This document shows positions 1 through 8,031 of a DNA stretch of 64,000 bases, one piece after another. Location of the stretch: the NCBI RefSeq assembly GCF_014644435.1, contig NZ_BMKR01000006.1, positions 124,001 to 188,000 on the forward strand, in the 5' to 3' direction. This DNA comes from Paenibacillus albidus. Its GTDB lineage: Bacteria > Bacillota > Bacilli > Paenibacillales > Paenibacillaceae. The notes under the pieces are model-generated. The model worked only from the letters and a program-made list of their open reading frames with translations, was not told the DNA's origin and made no database searches. Positions within the stretch are counted from its first letter, which is position 1; every line of letters starts with the position of its first letter. The position numbers and the translations under genes were made by a program.

Positions 1-46
1 TCGGTGATTCGTTTCGTAACAGCAGCCGAAGCCTGCCGCTTTCGGA

Positions 47-508
47 TCAGCCCAGGAAAGAACGCAGCATCCATTGATGTTTCTCCAGGTCATTGCGGAT
101 CGTAGTGAACAGGTCAGCAGTCGGCTGATCGCCGGCTTGTTCTGCTACCTCAATACCTTCAGTCATTTCTTCCGACAGGGTGGCAAAGTCTTCAATCAGG
201 GACTGAACCATTCCCCGCGTATCTTCTTTGCCGGTTGCTTCCTGAATGGAAGACAGCTCCAGATATTCCTTCATCGTTGCAGCCGGAGTTCCCTTGATGC
301 TCAAGAGACGCTCGGCCACCTCGTCCATTTTGAGAGTAACTTCATCATACAGCTCTTCAAATTTTACGTGGAGGGCAAAAAATTGCTCTCCTTTCACATA
401 CCAGTGATAATTATGAAGCTTCACATACATGACATTCAGGTTAGCCACCTGACGGTTTAATATTTGTTCCAGTGATGTTGCGTTTACTTTATTGGATGCT
501 TTAGCCAT
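47..508 (-). CDS. dps: Dps-family ferritin-like DNA-protection protein
   Basis: 153 residues, the normal length for Dps/MrgA. Members of this family form 12-subunit shells that oxidise and store iron with peroxide and protect DNA under starvation or oxidative stress. The sequence shows the four-helix-bundle pattern with the ferroxidase signature: the HNYHW segment near residue 33, FALH about 12 residues later, and DEVAERL near residue 62, matching the usual His, His, Asp and Glu ligands at the subunit interface. The start is the ATG preceded by an AAGGGA site. It is monocistronic, and no clear PerR box was recognised upstream. The basic N-terminus (MAKASNK) is short, so DNA binding is not guaranteed. 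Confidence 0.93.
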   Translation of the reverse strand: MAKASNKVNATSLEQILNRQVANLNVMYVKLHNYHWYVKGEQFFALHVKFEELYDEVTLKMDEVAERLLSIKGTPAATMKEYLELSSIQEATGKEDTRGMVQSLIEDFATLSEEMTEGIEVAEQAGDQPTADLFTTIRNDLEKHQWMLRSFLG

Positions 509-718
509 GAGTTTATCCCTTCCTTGTCCATTAATTTAGCCGGCTGCACGTCTTCATCCGGCCTGCAGTTGTCTATACTTATTTTACCCTTGTCTGCCCG
601 GGACGAATCAAGGGGACCCCTGGAAACAGCCCCCTTTCGGCTGTGCCTGTACCCTACATAGCTTCAGCATTTGCCTCCAAAGCTTGTCTTATGTCAGGTA
701 TCCGTTTCCTTATCCATG

Positions 719-742
719 AAAAAAGAGGCCCACCCGGGCCTC
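719..742 (-). terminator. Rho-independent terminator of the YunC-like gene
   Basis: A perfect 7-bp stem GAGGCCC/GGGCCTC with a 4-nt loop is followed on the minus strand by six T residues. It lies about 40 bp after the stop of the YunC-like gene. Confidence 0.8.
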
Positions 743-782
743 GTTAGATTTGTGGCGGCTGTACGCCGCTTGCATAAAGCTC

Positions 783-1085
783 TTACAGCATCCGCAGCAG
801 GGCGTCGGACCCGCTCATTCCGGGTACAATGCCCAAGCTTTCTGCCGCATGTGTAACGGACTCCATAGGGGCTGCGAGCAGCTGCTCCAGGGTGCGGACC
901 CCCACCGCCCGGGCAGCAATGATCTGGCGGTCTGCAAGCTTCTCATTAAGCAGCCCTACATCCAGCGCACCGCACATAATATAGCCCCGGCTTGTGCTGA
1001 TGGACAGCAGTGTTGTTTTGGGCAGCTTGACTTCGACTCCGATCAGCACCTGATTCCCTACCTGGATAGGCTCCATGGTAACCAA
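783..1085 (-). CDS. yunC: YunC-like DUF1805 protein
   Basis: 100 residues. The sequence matches my memory of Bacillus subtilis YunC across its length, with the segments SRGYIMCGALDVGLLNEKL and RAVGVRTLEQLL; this small alpha/beta family (DUF1805) has no firmly known function. The preferred start is TTG at 1085, because AGGAGGTG lies 9 nt upstream. The internal ATG at 1076 would be 18 nt from that site and would drop three conserved N-terminal residues. It is transcribed alone and has its own terminator. It is divergent from the hypothetical gene at 1330. Confidence 0.85.
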   Translation of the reverse strand: MVTMEPIQVGNQVLIGVEVKLPKTTLLSISTSRGYIMCGALDVGLLNEKLADRQIIAARAVGVRTLEQLLAAPMESVTHAAESLGIVPGMSGSDALLRML

Positions 1086-1329
1086 TGTAACAGCACCTCC
1101 TAATCACTTGGCAACAAAGCTCCTTGAAATTTCGTGATCCACGTTGTATGTGTATGCGTCCGTGCCTGCCGGGGTGTGGACAGAAGTCCCGTGCCACTGC
1201 TTAAAAGCAAGGTTCATAGGACCTAATTTACATAGGGTCAGGGTATATGATTCTGTTTTGTTTAGTGGTATAGTTTAAGAAGTTTATTAATATTTAAAGT
1301 ATCGTTTCTAACGACTAGCTGGGGGATAT

Positions 1330-1833
1330 ATGGACAAAAAACTGCAAAACACGGACGGGAATTATCTTTTCAACGTCGATATTCTGATTAATGCCCGTAC
1401 CAATCCGCTTGCTCTGCAATATTTGCTTGAAATGTTGAATAACAATGACAAGACCACAGATTTCAAAATCAATTCCGGTCTTGAATTAGGGAGAAGCATT
1501 GACAGTCTTCTCCGTTCGGCCAAATTGGCATTGCAACAGGAGAGTCCCCCTCCCGCACCCTTAAAATTGCCGGCAAAAGAGACCAAAAAACAACCCGGGC
1601 CCCCTAAAGGGCCAGCCGCCCATGAAACACCCGCTGATGCTTACGGCAAGCTCCGGACCTTCATTCAAAATAACCAGCTGGTGCGCTTGAGAACAAACCG
1701 CCGGGGCCAGCAAGTGTCCATGCCTTGCCGCATTCTTAATTTTGATGAAGCGGCTAATTCGATTAGTGTCTACCATGTGGATGAGAAGCAGGTTTATACC
1801 TTCAATTTGAATGAAATTGATGAATTCGATTAA
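1330..1833 (+). CDS. Conserved-type hypothetical protein, two-part architecture
   Basis: 167 residues; I do not recognise a characterised family. Residues 1-75 are mostly helical (INARTNPLALQYLLEMLN). A proline/lysine-rich linker covers about 76-105. A C-terminal small beta-rich part (about 110-167) contains VRLRTNRRGQQVSMPCRI and SISVYHVDEKQVYTFNLNEIDEF, which reads like an SH3- or Sm-like barrel in which a short loop is followed by beta-hairpins. There is no signal peptide or membrane segment, so it is probably cytosolic. The ATG is preceded by GGGGGA. A strong bidirectional terminator follows. Codon use resembles the neighbours, so it is likely a real gene. Confidence 0.7.
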   Translation: MDKKLQNTDGNYLFNVDILINARTNPLALQYLLEMLNNNDKTTDFKINSGLELGRSIDSLLRSAKLALQQESPPPAPLKLPAKETKKQPGPPKGPAAHETPADAYGKLRTFIQNNQLVRLRTNRRGQQVSMPCRILNFDEAANSISVYHVDEKQVYTFNLNEIDEFD

Positions 1834-1846
1834 TCTGTGCACTACG

Positions 1847-1894
1847 AAACAAAGCAGCGATTCTCCCGTTATCCGGAGAATCGCTGCTTTGTTT
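1847..1894. terminator. Bidirectional terminator with perfect 20-bp stem
   Basis: The arms at 1847-1866 and 1875-1894 are perfectly complementary, with an 8-nt loop. Runs of A and T in the outer stem suit termination from both sides, and it sits between two convergent genes. Its core is repeated almost exactly at 54997-55035. Confidence 0.85.
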
Positions 1895-1951
1895 ATTTGC
1901 ACAACTGCACTTTCGGCAGGTTGTATCTGGACAGTCACCACTTCTGTGCGA

Positions 1952-2332
1952 TTATGCGCGCTTGCGTGAAATTGCCTCCAGAGTCAGGCATAACCAGCCG
2001 GCGATAAAACACACTCCGCCAAGAGGCGTAATGGCACCCAGCACTTTGATTCCGCTAATGCTCAGCACGTACAGACTTCCTGAGAAAAGTACGATTCCCG
2101 TTCCCAGGAGCCGCCCGGCCCAGCGCAGCCGGGCACTTTCTCCCCACTGTCCTGCGATCAGGGCAATCAGAATCAGACCAAGGGCATGAAACATGTGATA
2201 TTGCACGCCTGTCTCGTAGACCTTCATATAATGCTCGCTGATTACCGGTTCCAGCAGATGTGCCCCAAATGCGCCTATGGCTACGGCCAGCATGGAGAGC
2301 ACAGCCCCCCAGGCGATAAAAGCTCGTTGCAT
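1952..2332 (-). CDS. DUF423 small integral membrane protein (YwdK-like)
   Basis: 126 residues with four hydrophobic segments and the family hallmark AIGAFGAHLLEP near the N-terminus; DUF423 proteins (B. subtilis YwdK, E. coli YgdD) have no established role. Two ATGs have equally good ribosome binding sites: 2350 (AGGAGGAG, 6 nt) and 2332 (AAGGAGAGG, 6 nt). I chose 2332 because MQRAFIAWGA aligns with the family N-terminus and gives the usual length. The alternative adds only MKERSI. Confidence 0.85.
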   Translation of the reverse strand: MQRAFIAWGAVLSMLAVAIGAFGAHLLEPVISEHYMKVYETGVQYHMFHALGLILIALIAGQWGESARLRWAGRLLGTGIVLFSGSLYVLSISGIKVLGAITPLGGVCFIAGWLCLTLEAISRKRA

Positions 2333-2498
2333 GATGGACCTCTCCTTCATAATGGACTCCTCCTATCTTAACGTATCGCCAAGGCTGATATCCACCCTCG
2401 TTATGGAAATAATCTTCATTCTGATGCTTGCTTTTGGCTTCAGGGTATGAAAAAGTAGGAACTAATCATTCAATATCATCTGTCAAGGAGTGTAGACC

Positions 2499-2990
2499 AT
2501 GGACCCTAACTATCTATCCAAGTCTGACAAACAGGCTGACCCGCAGGATGAGGCCGCCCAGCAGGCGGAATCCCCTCCTGATCCGGCCGGAGGCTTTAGC
2601 CCGCTTTACACCGAGGCTCCCTCGCCCTATCAAGAAGAGAGGTATGGGCTTAAGCATTCCGGACCGGGCATAACCTCTTTTACAATCAGCCTGGTAACGC
2701 TGGTCGGCTATATCATCACGTTTATGATTGCCGGAAGCATGGCCGGTGCCATAATGAATGAAACGGATAATCTTACTGTCCGAACCTCCGAGTCGATCAT
2801 GACACTCGGAATGGCGGTGCTGGGTCTTATCGCTCTGAACGTCATCGGAGTGATCGTTGGCATTATCGGGATTTCACTGCGGGGCCGCCGCAAAATATTC
2901 GGCATCCTAGGCACCATTCTCAACGGGGTGATTATTCTGCTGTTCATGCTGATGGTTTCAGCAGTACTAGTCAACGCCGGGGCGATGTAA
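2499..2990 (+). CDS. Hypothetical membrane protein with acidic/proline-rich cytosolic head
   Basis: 163 residues. Residues 1-52 are polar, rich in Asp, Gln and Pro, and predicted to be cytosolic. They are followed by three hydrophobic spans at about 56-82, 98-125 and 133-160. The pattern FGILGTILNGVIILL together with a Gly-rich GIIGISLRGRRK turn resembles DUF4190-like proteins of Bacillales, but the match is loose. The ATG lies 9 nt from AAGGAG. It appears monocistronic. The hairpin at 3016-3074 may be its terminator. Confidence 0.65.
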   Translation: MDPNYLSKSDKQADPQDEAAQQAESPPDPAGGFSPLYTEAPSPYQEERYGLKHSGPGITSFTISLVTLVGYIITFMIAGSMAGAIMNETDNLTVRTSESIMTLGMAVLGLIALNVIGVIVGIIGISLRGRRKIFGILGTILNGVIILLFMLMVSAVLVNAGAM

Positions 2991-3015
2991 CCCGGGAGGC
3001 GAAGTGCCCCCCAAA

Positions 3016-3074
3016 CACAAAACAGGGGTGTCCCGTAAGCTATGTAAATGGCTTTGGGGCCCCCCTGTTTTGTG
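3016..3074 (+). terminator. Interrupted terminator-like hairpin next to IS remnant
   Basis: The arms CACAAAACAGGGG (3016-3028) and CCCCTGTTTTGTG (3062-3074) are perfectly complementary but separated by 33 bp. They lie after the membrane protein gene and directly before the transposase remnant. It could be a terminator with an enlarged loop or an element-derived inverted repeat. Confidence 0.4.
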
Positions 3075-3519
3075 GAGTTAGACCTTCCAGAACATCACCT
3101 CGTCCGTGTCGTAAATGCCGCCGTGAATCGGCTCGACGACGCCATCTTTGACGTTGCCTATCCCGGCAGTGGCTGCGACAGTTACCCTCCCAAAATGCTT
3201 CACAAGTCATTATTTACGCCCTACACCCAGCGCATCTATTCCTCTCGGCAAATCGCCAAAGCTACCCCAGGAAAACATTCCTTTCATGGGGTTGGCGGGA
3301 CGGCAGTGCCCGGATCTTCGCACAATCAACCGTTTCCGCTCCCAGCGGATGAAAGATGTCCTCGAAACCGTATTCACTGCGTTCCTTCAGTTCCTGGACG
3401 GCGAAAAGTACATCTCTCTGGAGCATTTCTTTGTGGACGGCACCAAGATCGGGGCCCACGTGAATCGCTACACCTTCGTGTGGGGCCAAGCTGTTCGTAA
3501 GCATAAGGCCAGGACCTGA
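3048..3519 (+). pseudogene. IS1182-family transposase remnant, frameshifted and truncated
   Basis: Two overlapping frames together give a recognisable IS1182-type transposase N-terminal half. The first frame carries LPEHHLVRVVN and YTQRIYSSRQIAKA. The second carries NIPFMGLAGRQ, RTINRFRSQRMKDVLETVF and LEHFFVDGTKIGAHVNRYT. The switch of frame lies near 3255-3270. The copy stops at about 3519, before the C-terminal catalytic residues, so it cannot be functional. No matching terminal inverted repeats or target duplication were identified with certainty. It marks the edge of an AT-rich segment holding the reductase and TetR genes. Confidence 0.8.
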
Positions 3520-3705
3520 GCGAACTTGGCGAGTCTGGCGGGATCAGCAGTGAGAAACTTGAACACTGGCCCAGACGCTAGAGTCGCAACTGCGATTTTT
3601 TTCAATTGATGCTCGTGGATGACCGTTATGATGTCGTTTTGATCCTGTAGGCAACGCTTTTTCTCGGCGTATAAGCGTGTGCTTATTTTGAACGAACGGA
3701 AATCA

Positions 3706-4626
3706 CTAAGCATGTATTTCCAGATCGATATCATTTTGATTTAAAAACTTCAATAAATCGTTATTCAACTGCACAACTTCATTGTTTGCTCTACTCGCAT
3801 AATCCGGCAACATCATATCCTTAACCATTTTAGTCCGTAGCCATATCATAAAGAAAAAATCCAAAATCAAATTAGGGAATTTAAGCACAATTTTAAGTGC
3901 AGATGGATTAATAGCAATGCCAGCTTTTTGGATTGCCTTTAAATACGTTTTTAAAGTGATTGTTATTTTATGTGCCTTTTTTCTGGTTTTAGCTGTTTTT
4001 TCATCAATGATCTTATCTTCAGAATGTAAAACACTAATCATAGCAATGTCAGATACTGAATGTGTGATTAGATAAGCTTTCATATCCTGATTAATTGCGT
4101 AGGGAAGTTTTGCTGTTTTAAATAATTTTGCGAGGTTTTCTGTACGTTCTGTCACTAAACCACTAATTTCTCCAAACATAGTAGCCACTAGGACCTTTGG
4201 TGGAAACCGGGCATACAAAATTCCATCTTTAATCTGTCCGCCGGCACCGGGGAAAGCTGGTAAAAGTCTATCTCCAACAATATCCAGCCACGAAGAAAAT
4301 CCAATTGAATTGCTAATCATCGTAACAATATTTTTGCTTTGATTGTCTTTTAATGCTAACAACGCTGATTCGGATCGATCGTAACGAACTGTAACGAAAA
4401 TAAAATCATATACATCATCATTTTCAAGCGTATCAATGACATTTACTTTTATAGATTTAACCGCACCTTTTCCATTATATTGCAGGCCATTTTCTTTCAA
4501 TGTTGTAAATCTATTAGAATGTGCAAACAGAGTGACGTCAATCCCTGCTTCAATGAATTTGATTGCGTATGCGCTGCCTATAACACCTGCACCAAAAATT
4601 AAAACTCTATTTTGTTTTGCTGACAT
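3706..4626 (-). CDS. Ketopantoate reductase (ApbA/PanE)-like NAD(P)-dependent dehydrogenase
   Basis: 306 residues. The N-terminal Rossmann motif FGAGVIGSAYAIKF (residues about 9-22) and the ApbA pattern with VRYDRSESAL and NSIGF support the ApbA/PanE superfamily, which includes 2-dehydropantoate 2-reductase. Many divergent members have other, unknown substrates, and this copy lacks a strong match to the PanE active-site region. The start at 4626 is chosen because AGGGGTGG lies 5 nt upstream. It is divergent from a TetR regulator with a 12-bp palindrome between them, so it is probably the regulated target. It is clearly more AT-rich than the surroundings, which together with the adjacent IS remnant suggests transfer. 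Confidence 0.75.
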   Translation of the reverse strand: MSAKQNRVLIFGAGVIGSAYAIKFIEAGIDVTLFAHSNRFTTLKENGLQYNGKGAVKSIKVNVIDTLENDDVYDFIFVTVRYDRSESALLALKDNQSKNIVTMISNSIGFSSWLDIVGDRLLPAFPGAGGQIKDGILYARFPPKVLVATMFGEISGLVTERTENLAKLFKTAKLPYAINQDMKAYLITHSVSDIAMISVLHSEDKIIDEKTAKTRKKAHKITITLKTYLKAIQKAGIAINPSALKIVLKFPNLILDFFFMIWLRTKMVKDMMLPDYASRANNEVVQLNNDLLKFLNQNDIDLEIHA

Positions 4627-4667
4627 AAAACCACCCCTATTTTTCAACATTTTCTTTTAATCATCAG

Positions 4668-4679
4668 ACAACATGTTGT
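4668..4679. promoter_or_regulatory. Candidate TetR operator palindrome
   Basis: ACAACATGTTGT is a perfect 12-bp palindrome in the 145-bp space between the divergent reductase and TetR genes. A second, weaker symmetric site (TATTC, 6 bp, GAATA) lies at 4746-4761 just before the tetR start. Binding is inferred only from position and symmetry. Confidence 0.45.
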
Positions 4680-4771
4680 ATAATGTGATCGTAGATCTTT
4701 ATTATTCCTTTATCAACCATCAGTTTTTTATTATTTGTCGGATGATATTCTTGTTCGAATAGGAGTATAAA

Positions 4772-5320
4772 ATGAAAAAGCAGCCCGAAACAACGGAGAA
4801 AACAAAACAAATTTTTATAGATGTTTTTTGTGAGTTATATAGCCAAAAGCCGATTGAAAAAATCTCCATTCAAGAGCTTGCGAAGAAGTCAGGATATAAC
4901 CGCAGTACATTTTATCAATACTTTTCTGATATTTACGAACTGTTAGACTTTGTTGAAAATAATTTATTGAACTACATAAAAGAAGAATTGGCGAATAAAG
5001 CGTTATCTATGCACACGGTCCAAAATGCGCTCCATTGTTTGGACAAAAGGGAGTATCTCTCGATTCTCAATGCCCTCCTGGGCGATTATGGAAGCACTCG
5101 TTTTTTAGAACGCTTAAAAAGAGAAATCACCTTGGATAGATTGGAATTTAACTTTCCGCAAAACCATTCCATAACGCCGTACTTGATTGAGTTTTACCTC
5201 TCAACATCCCTTTCTTTATTTCGTCTTTGGCTCCAGCGACAAAAGGATTTATCGTCAGAAGAATTTTTCAAGTTAGTGGACAACCTGTATACAAAGGGCG
5301 TTACGCCCTATTCTAAATAA
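4772..5320 (+). CDS. TetR/AcrR-family transcriptional regulator
   Basis: 182 residues, typical for the family. The N-terminal helix-turn-helix reads ISIQELAKKSGYNRSTFYQYF at about residues 29-49, the standard TetR DNA-binding pattern. The C-terminal part is helical and has no recognisable ligand signature, although its SLSLFRLWLQR tail resembles the DhaS-like C-terminal domain type. It is divergent from the ketopantoate reductase-like gene and likely represses it and itself through the palindrome at 4668-4679. The gene is AT-rich like its partner. The ATG is preceded by AGGAG at a suitable distance. Confidence 0.88.
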   Translation: MKKQPETTEKTKQIFIDVFCELYSQKPIEKISIQELAKKSGYNRSTFYQYFSDIYELLDFVENNLLNYIKEELANKALSMHTVQNALHCLDKREYLSILNALLGDYGSTRFLERLKREITLDRLEFNFPQNHSITPYLIEFYLSTSLSLFRLWLQRQKDLSSEEFFKLVDNLYTKGVTPYSK

Positions 5321-5405
5321 TAAATCTACCATTCAAACCCAATCATTGTGTAGTACAATAAAAAAGCTCGCATAAGCCAGTTTACACATTGTGACCAAAA
5401 ACGCA

Positions 5406-5442
5406 GAGCGGCGATCCTCCAATAACAAGAGGATCGCCGCTC
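5406..5442 (+). terminator. Strong hairpin terminator after tetR-like gene
   Basis: A perfect 14-bp stem (5406-5419 with 5429-5442) with a 9-nt loop is followed by TGTTGACTTTT. It probably ends the TetR transcript and may also stop the opposing lipoprotein transcript. Confidence 0.75.
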
Positions 5443-5539
5443 TGTTGACTTTTACGGTTTTGAGCATGAAAAGGGTCTGTCTATGCTTGTAGATAATCTA
5501 CTTATGGGACAGACTCCTAATTTGAATAATGAAGGCAGC

Positions 5540-6430
5540 CTATTGGGTCACGATGGAGTTCAGCGAGGCAAAGACATGCGGTCCAAACCCTTCCGAAGCT
5601 TCCCGCTGCGGAATATTCAGGATAAACACATAACCTTGTCCTTCAATTTCCTTGACGATATACTGCCGGGTCAGCTTGGAGCCGGTAGCACTCAAATACA
5701 GCCGGGCGTCTGCCATGGCCTCCGGACGTTTGTCTCCTTCCAGCGCCAGAACCTCACCGGTCTCTTTAAGCGCCTCCGTTCCCTCTTCCTTCAAATAATC
5801 CAGATTGAAATCGGACGGCAGCTTGGTAATCTCTGCATAATACCCGTCGTCCACTTTCATCGCCAGTTTATTGTTCGGGGCATCAAAGCTGAAGATATCA
5901 AATACATACAGGGCATACCCCTCGGCTGTGGCAAGCTTGGCTGTCTTTTCTTCCTCAGAGCCTTCCAGCGAAAGCTTCATCACCTTGGTTTCAGGCAACA
6001 CTCCTGCTGCCGGGGACTGACTAGCCCCTTCGTCATTCATCAGCACGAGCTTGGACAACACGCGCTGCTTCACAGAGGGGTCCTCTCCTACTGCTTTCTC
6101 TATATATTCAAAAGCTACCGGATCATCTGTATTGAGGTCGTCCGCCGCATTCTCCAGCCCTTCACCGAGCTCAAAAGCGGTCGGGCCTTCCTTTGTCTCA
6201 ATTTCTACAGAATGATTATCAATTTGCCCGACAAAAATGCCTGTGCCTTTAAGGAGCTGCGCTTCCGCACTTGGCGATGGACTCGGTGCCACAGCTGCTG
6301 TTGGTGCAGGCGATGCGGGTGCATCTGTTTCTCCAGGAGCATCGGCTGGTGTATTTCCGCTGCAAGCAGTTAATACCAGCGCCAATACGGCGACTGCCGC
6401 CATGGAAGGTAATGATCGTTGAAAAGTCAT
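5540..6430 (-). CDS. Hypothetical lipoprotein
   Basis: 296 residues from the ATG at 6430, which has GGAGGCAG 6 nt upstream; a longer reading frame exists but lacks this site and the signal at its start. Residues 1-23 form a lipoprotein signal peptide ending in the lipobox LTAC, followed by an Ala/Pro/Ser/Glu-rich linker (about 24-55). The mature domain (about 60-296) begins FVGQIDNHSVEIETKEGPTA and is an alpha/beta region I cannot assign. It is probably anchored on the outer face of the membrane. It is a monocistronic unit, with opposing genes on either side. Confidence 0.75.
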   Translation of the reverse strand: MTFQRSLPSMAAVAVLALVLTACSGNTPADAPGETDAPASPAPTAAVAPSPSPSAEAQLLKGTGIFVGQIDNHSVEIETKEGPTAFELGEGLENAADDLNTDDPVAFEYIEKAVGEDPSVKQRVLSKLVLMNDEGASQSPAAGVLPETKVMKLSLEGSEEEKTAKLATAEGYALYVFDIFSFDAPNNKLAMKVDDGYYAEITKLPSDFNLDYLKEEGTEALKETGEVLALEGDKRPEAMADARLYLSATGSKLTRQYIVKEIEGQGYVFILNIPQREASEGFGPHVFASLNSIVTQ

Positions 6431-6752
6431 GTTGTCTGCCTCCTCCAATTGATCTGGTTGTATACGTTTTATACGTGCATAGTTACCTATATAAACGCGC
6501 AACCCGTACCCAAGGTTGCAAAAAATTATCCCGGGCACCTTATTACCCTTCACCAGAACTGCTCCCTGTAACCCTAAAGGAGCGGATAACTATTGTCCGC
6601 TCAGCGGTCCGTACATAGAGTAACCACGGGATTATCCGTTCCGGTCACATATCCCCCGCCCCCTTGAATATACTTTAGTTACAGCACTTGCTTGCAGCAG
6701 GAATCATTCGTTTCATACGGCTAGGTTCGCACCGGTTCATAATCCATGGGAG
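6431..6752. other. 322-bp intergenic region between divergent lipoprotein and yhbH
   Basis: The region holds a 7-bp stem hairpin GAGCGGA/TCCGCTC at 6580-6602 without a T-run. It must contain both divergent promoters. A CATACGG motif at 6713 resembles a sporulation sigma-E -10 element, but I see no matching -35, so I do not call it. Confidence 0.5.
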
Positions 6753-7919
6753 GTGGTCATCCTGTCGCATTCACCCGGCCCCTTTACGTTTGTGGTATCC
6801 AAAGAAGACTGGTCTCTTCACCGCAAAGGCCATCAGGATCAGGAGCGTCATCAGCAAAAAGTTAAAGAAGCCATCAGGGGGAATATGCCTGACCTCGTGA
6901 CCGAAGAAAATATCATTTTGTCGGGCGGCAAGCAAATCGTGAAGGTACCCATCCGCAGTTTGGATGAATACCGGATCATTTATAATTTCCGCAAGCAAAA
7001 GCATGTAGGGCAGGGAGACGGCGAAAGCCAGGTTGGCGATGTGCTGGGGCGGGATTCACAGTCGGCCCAGCCGGGCAAAGGGGACAAAGCAGGCGATCAG
7101 CCCGGCCAGGACACCGTAGAAGCAGATGTGAACCTGGAGGATTTGGAGGATATCCTGTTTGAGGATATGGAGCTCCCCCGGCTGAAGCCCAAGTCGCAGG
7201 AGGAAATTGAAGTCAAATCCATTGTTTTCAACGATATCCGCAAAAAAGGCATGATGTCCAATATCGATAAGAAACGTACACTGCTGGAGAATCTGCGGCG
7301 CAACGCCGGCCGGGGCCAACCCGGCATTCACAGCATCAGTCCGGACGATTTGCGCTACAAGACTTGGGACGACATTATGATCCCCCACTCCAATGCCGTA
7401 ATTATTGCCATGATGGACACTTCCGGGTCGATGGGTTCTTTTGAAAAATACTGTGCCCGCAGCTTTTTCTTCTGGATGACCCGCTTTCTGCGCCGCCAAT
7501 ATGAGAAGGTTGAGATCGTCTTTCTGGCCCATCATACGGAGGCCAAGGAGGTCAGCGAGCATGATTTCTTCACCCGCGGAGAAAGCGGGGGAACCATCTG
7601 CTCCTCGGCCTATCAAAAAGCGCTGGAGATTATCGATCAGCGGTATCCGCCCTCCAAATTCAATATCTATCCGTTCCACTTCTCGGACGGCGACAACCTG
7701 ACCTCCGACAACGATCGTTGTGTAAAGCTGATCGGCGAGCTGCTGAAACGGAGCAATATGTTCGGCTACGGCGAGGTCAACCAGTACAACCGCAGCAGTA
7801 CATTGATGTCGGCCTACCGCCATCTGAAGCATGAGCAGTTCATGCATTATGTCATCAAGGACAAAAAAGAGGTGTATCAGGCGCTCAAAACCTTTTTTGG
7901 CAAAAGGGAGCTTGTGTAA
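6753..7919 (+). CDS. yhbH: YhbH-family protein (DUF444), sporulation/stress-associated VWA-like
   Basis: 388 residues from GTG 6753, close to the usual 390. The family (B. subtilis YhbH, E. coli YeaH) acts with the PrkA kinase and SpoVR-type proteins in sporulation or stationary-phase stress; the biochemical role is unclear. The N-terminal [18 protein letters not shown] and the central metal-site-like [14 protein letters not shown] (about 220-233) are diagnostic, the latter resembling a VWA MIDAS. Start choice is uncertain. The SD GGGAGGTGG overlaps the GTG, while a CTG at 6762 lies 5-6 nt downstream of it, so the protein may begin MSHSPGPF. prkA and spoVR are also in this window. Confidence 0.93.
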   Translation: MVILSHSPGPFTFVVSKEDWSLHRKGHQDQERHQQKVKEAIRGNMPDLVTEENIILSGGKQIVKVPIRSLDEYRIIYNFRKQKHVGQGDGESQVGDVLGRDSQSAQPGKGDKAGDQPGQDTVEADVNLEDLEDILFEDMELPRLKPKSQEEIEVKSIVFNDIRKKGMMSNIDKKRTLLENLRRNAGRGQPGIHSISPDDLRYKTWDDIMIPHSNAVIIAMMDTSGSMGSFEKYCARSFFFWMTRFLRRQYEKVEIVFLAHHTEAKEVSEHDFFTRGESGGTICSSAYQKALEIIDQRYPPSKFNIYPFHFSDGDNLTSDNDRCVKLIGELLKRSNMFGYGEVNQYNRSSTLMSAYRHLKHEQFMHYVIKDKKEVYQALKTFFGKRELV

Positions 7920-7974
7920 ACCGGATCCCCAGGTCTGTGCACAAACGGAAAAGGAAAACAAGAACAAGACACAA

Positions 7975-8012
7975 AATGGCAAGCCTGCAGACCAATCTGC
8001 GGGCTTGCCATT
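7975..8012. terminator. Bidirectional terminator between yhbH and GH4 gene
   Basis: AATGGCAAGCC pairs with GGCTTGCCATT, extended inwards by GCAG/CTGC around a short loop. A- and T-rich flanks on both sides suit the convergent genes yhbH and the GH4 gene. Confidence 0.75.
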
Positions 8013-8031
8013 CCTATTTTATGTGAAAGTC

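Noticed and set aside
3468-3734. 88-residue minus-strand frame overlapping the transposase remnant
   Set aside because: No recognisable domain or ribosome binding site; its end runs antisense to the IS1182 remnant and its start into the end of the reductase gene.
5483-6373. 296-residue plus-strand frame opposite the lipoprotein gene
   Set aside because: Antisense to a gene with a clear lipobox signal peptide and ribosome binding site; the translation is Cys/Arg/His-rich and lacks a domain.
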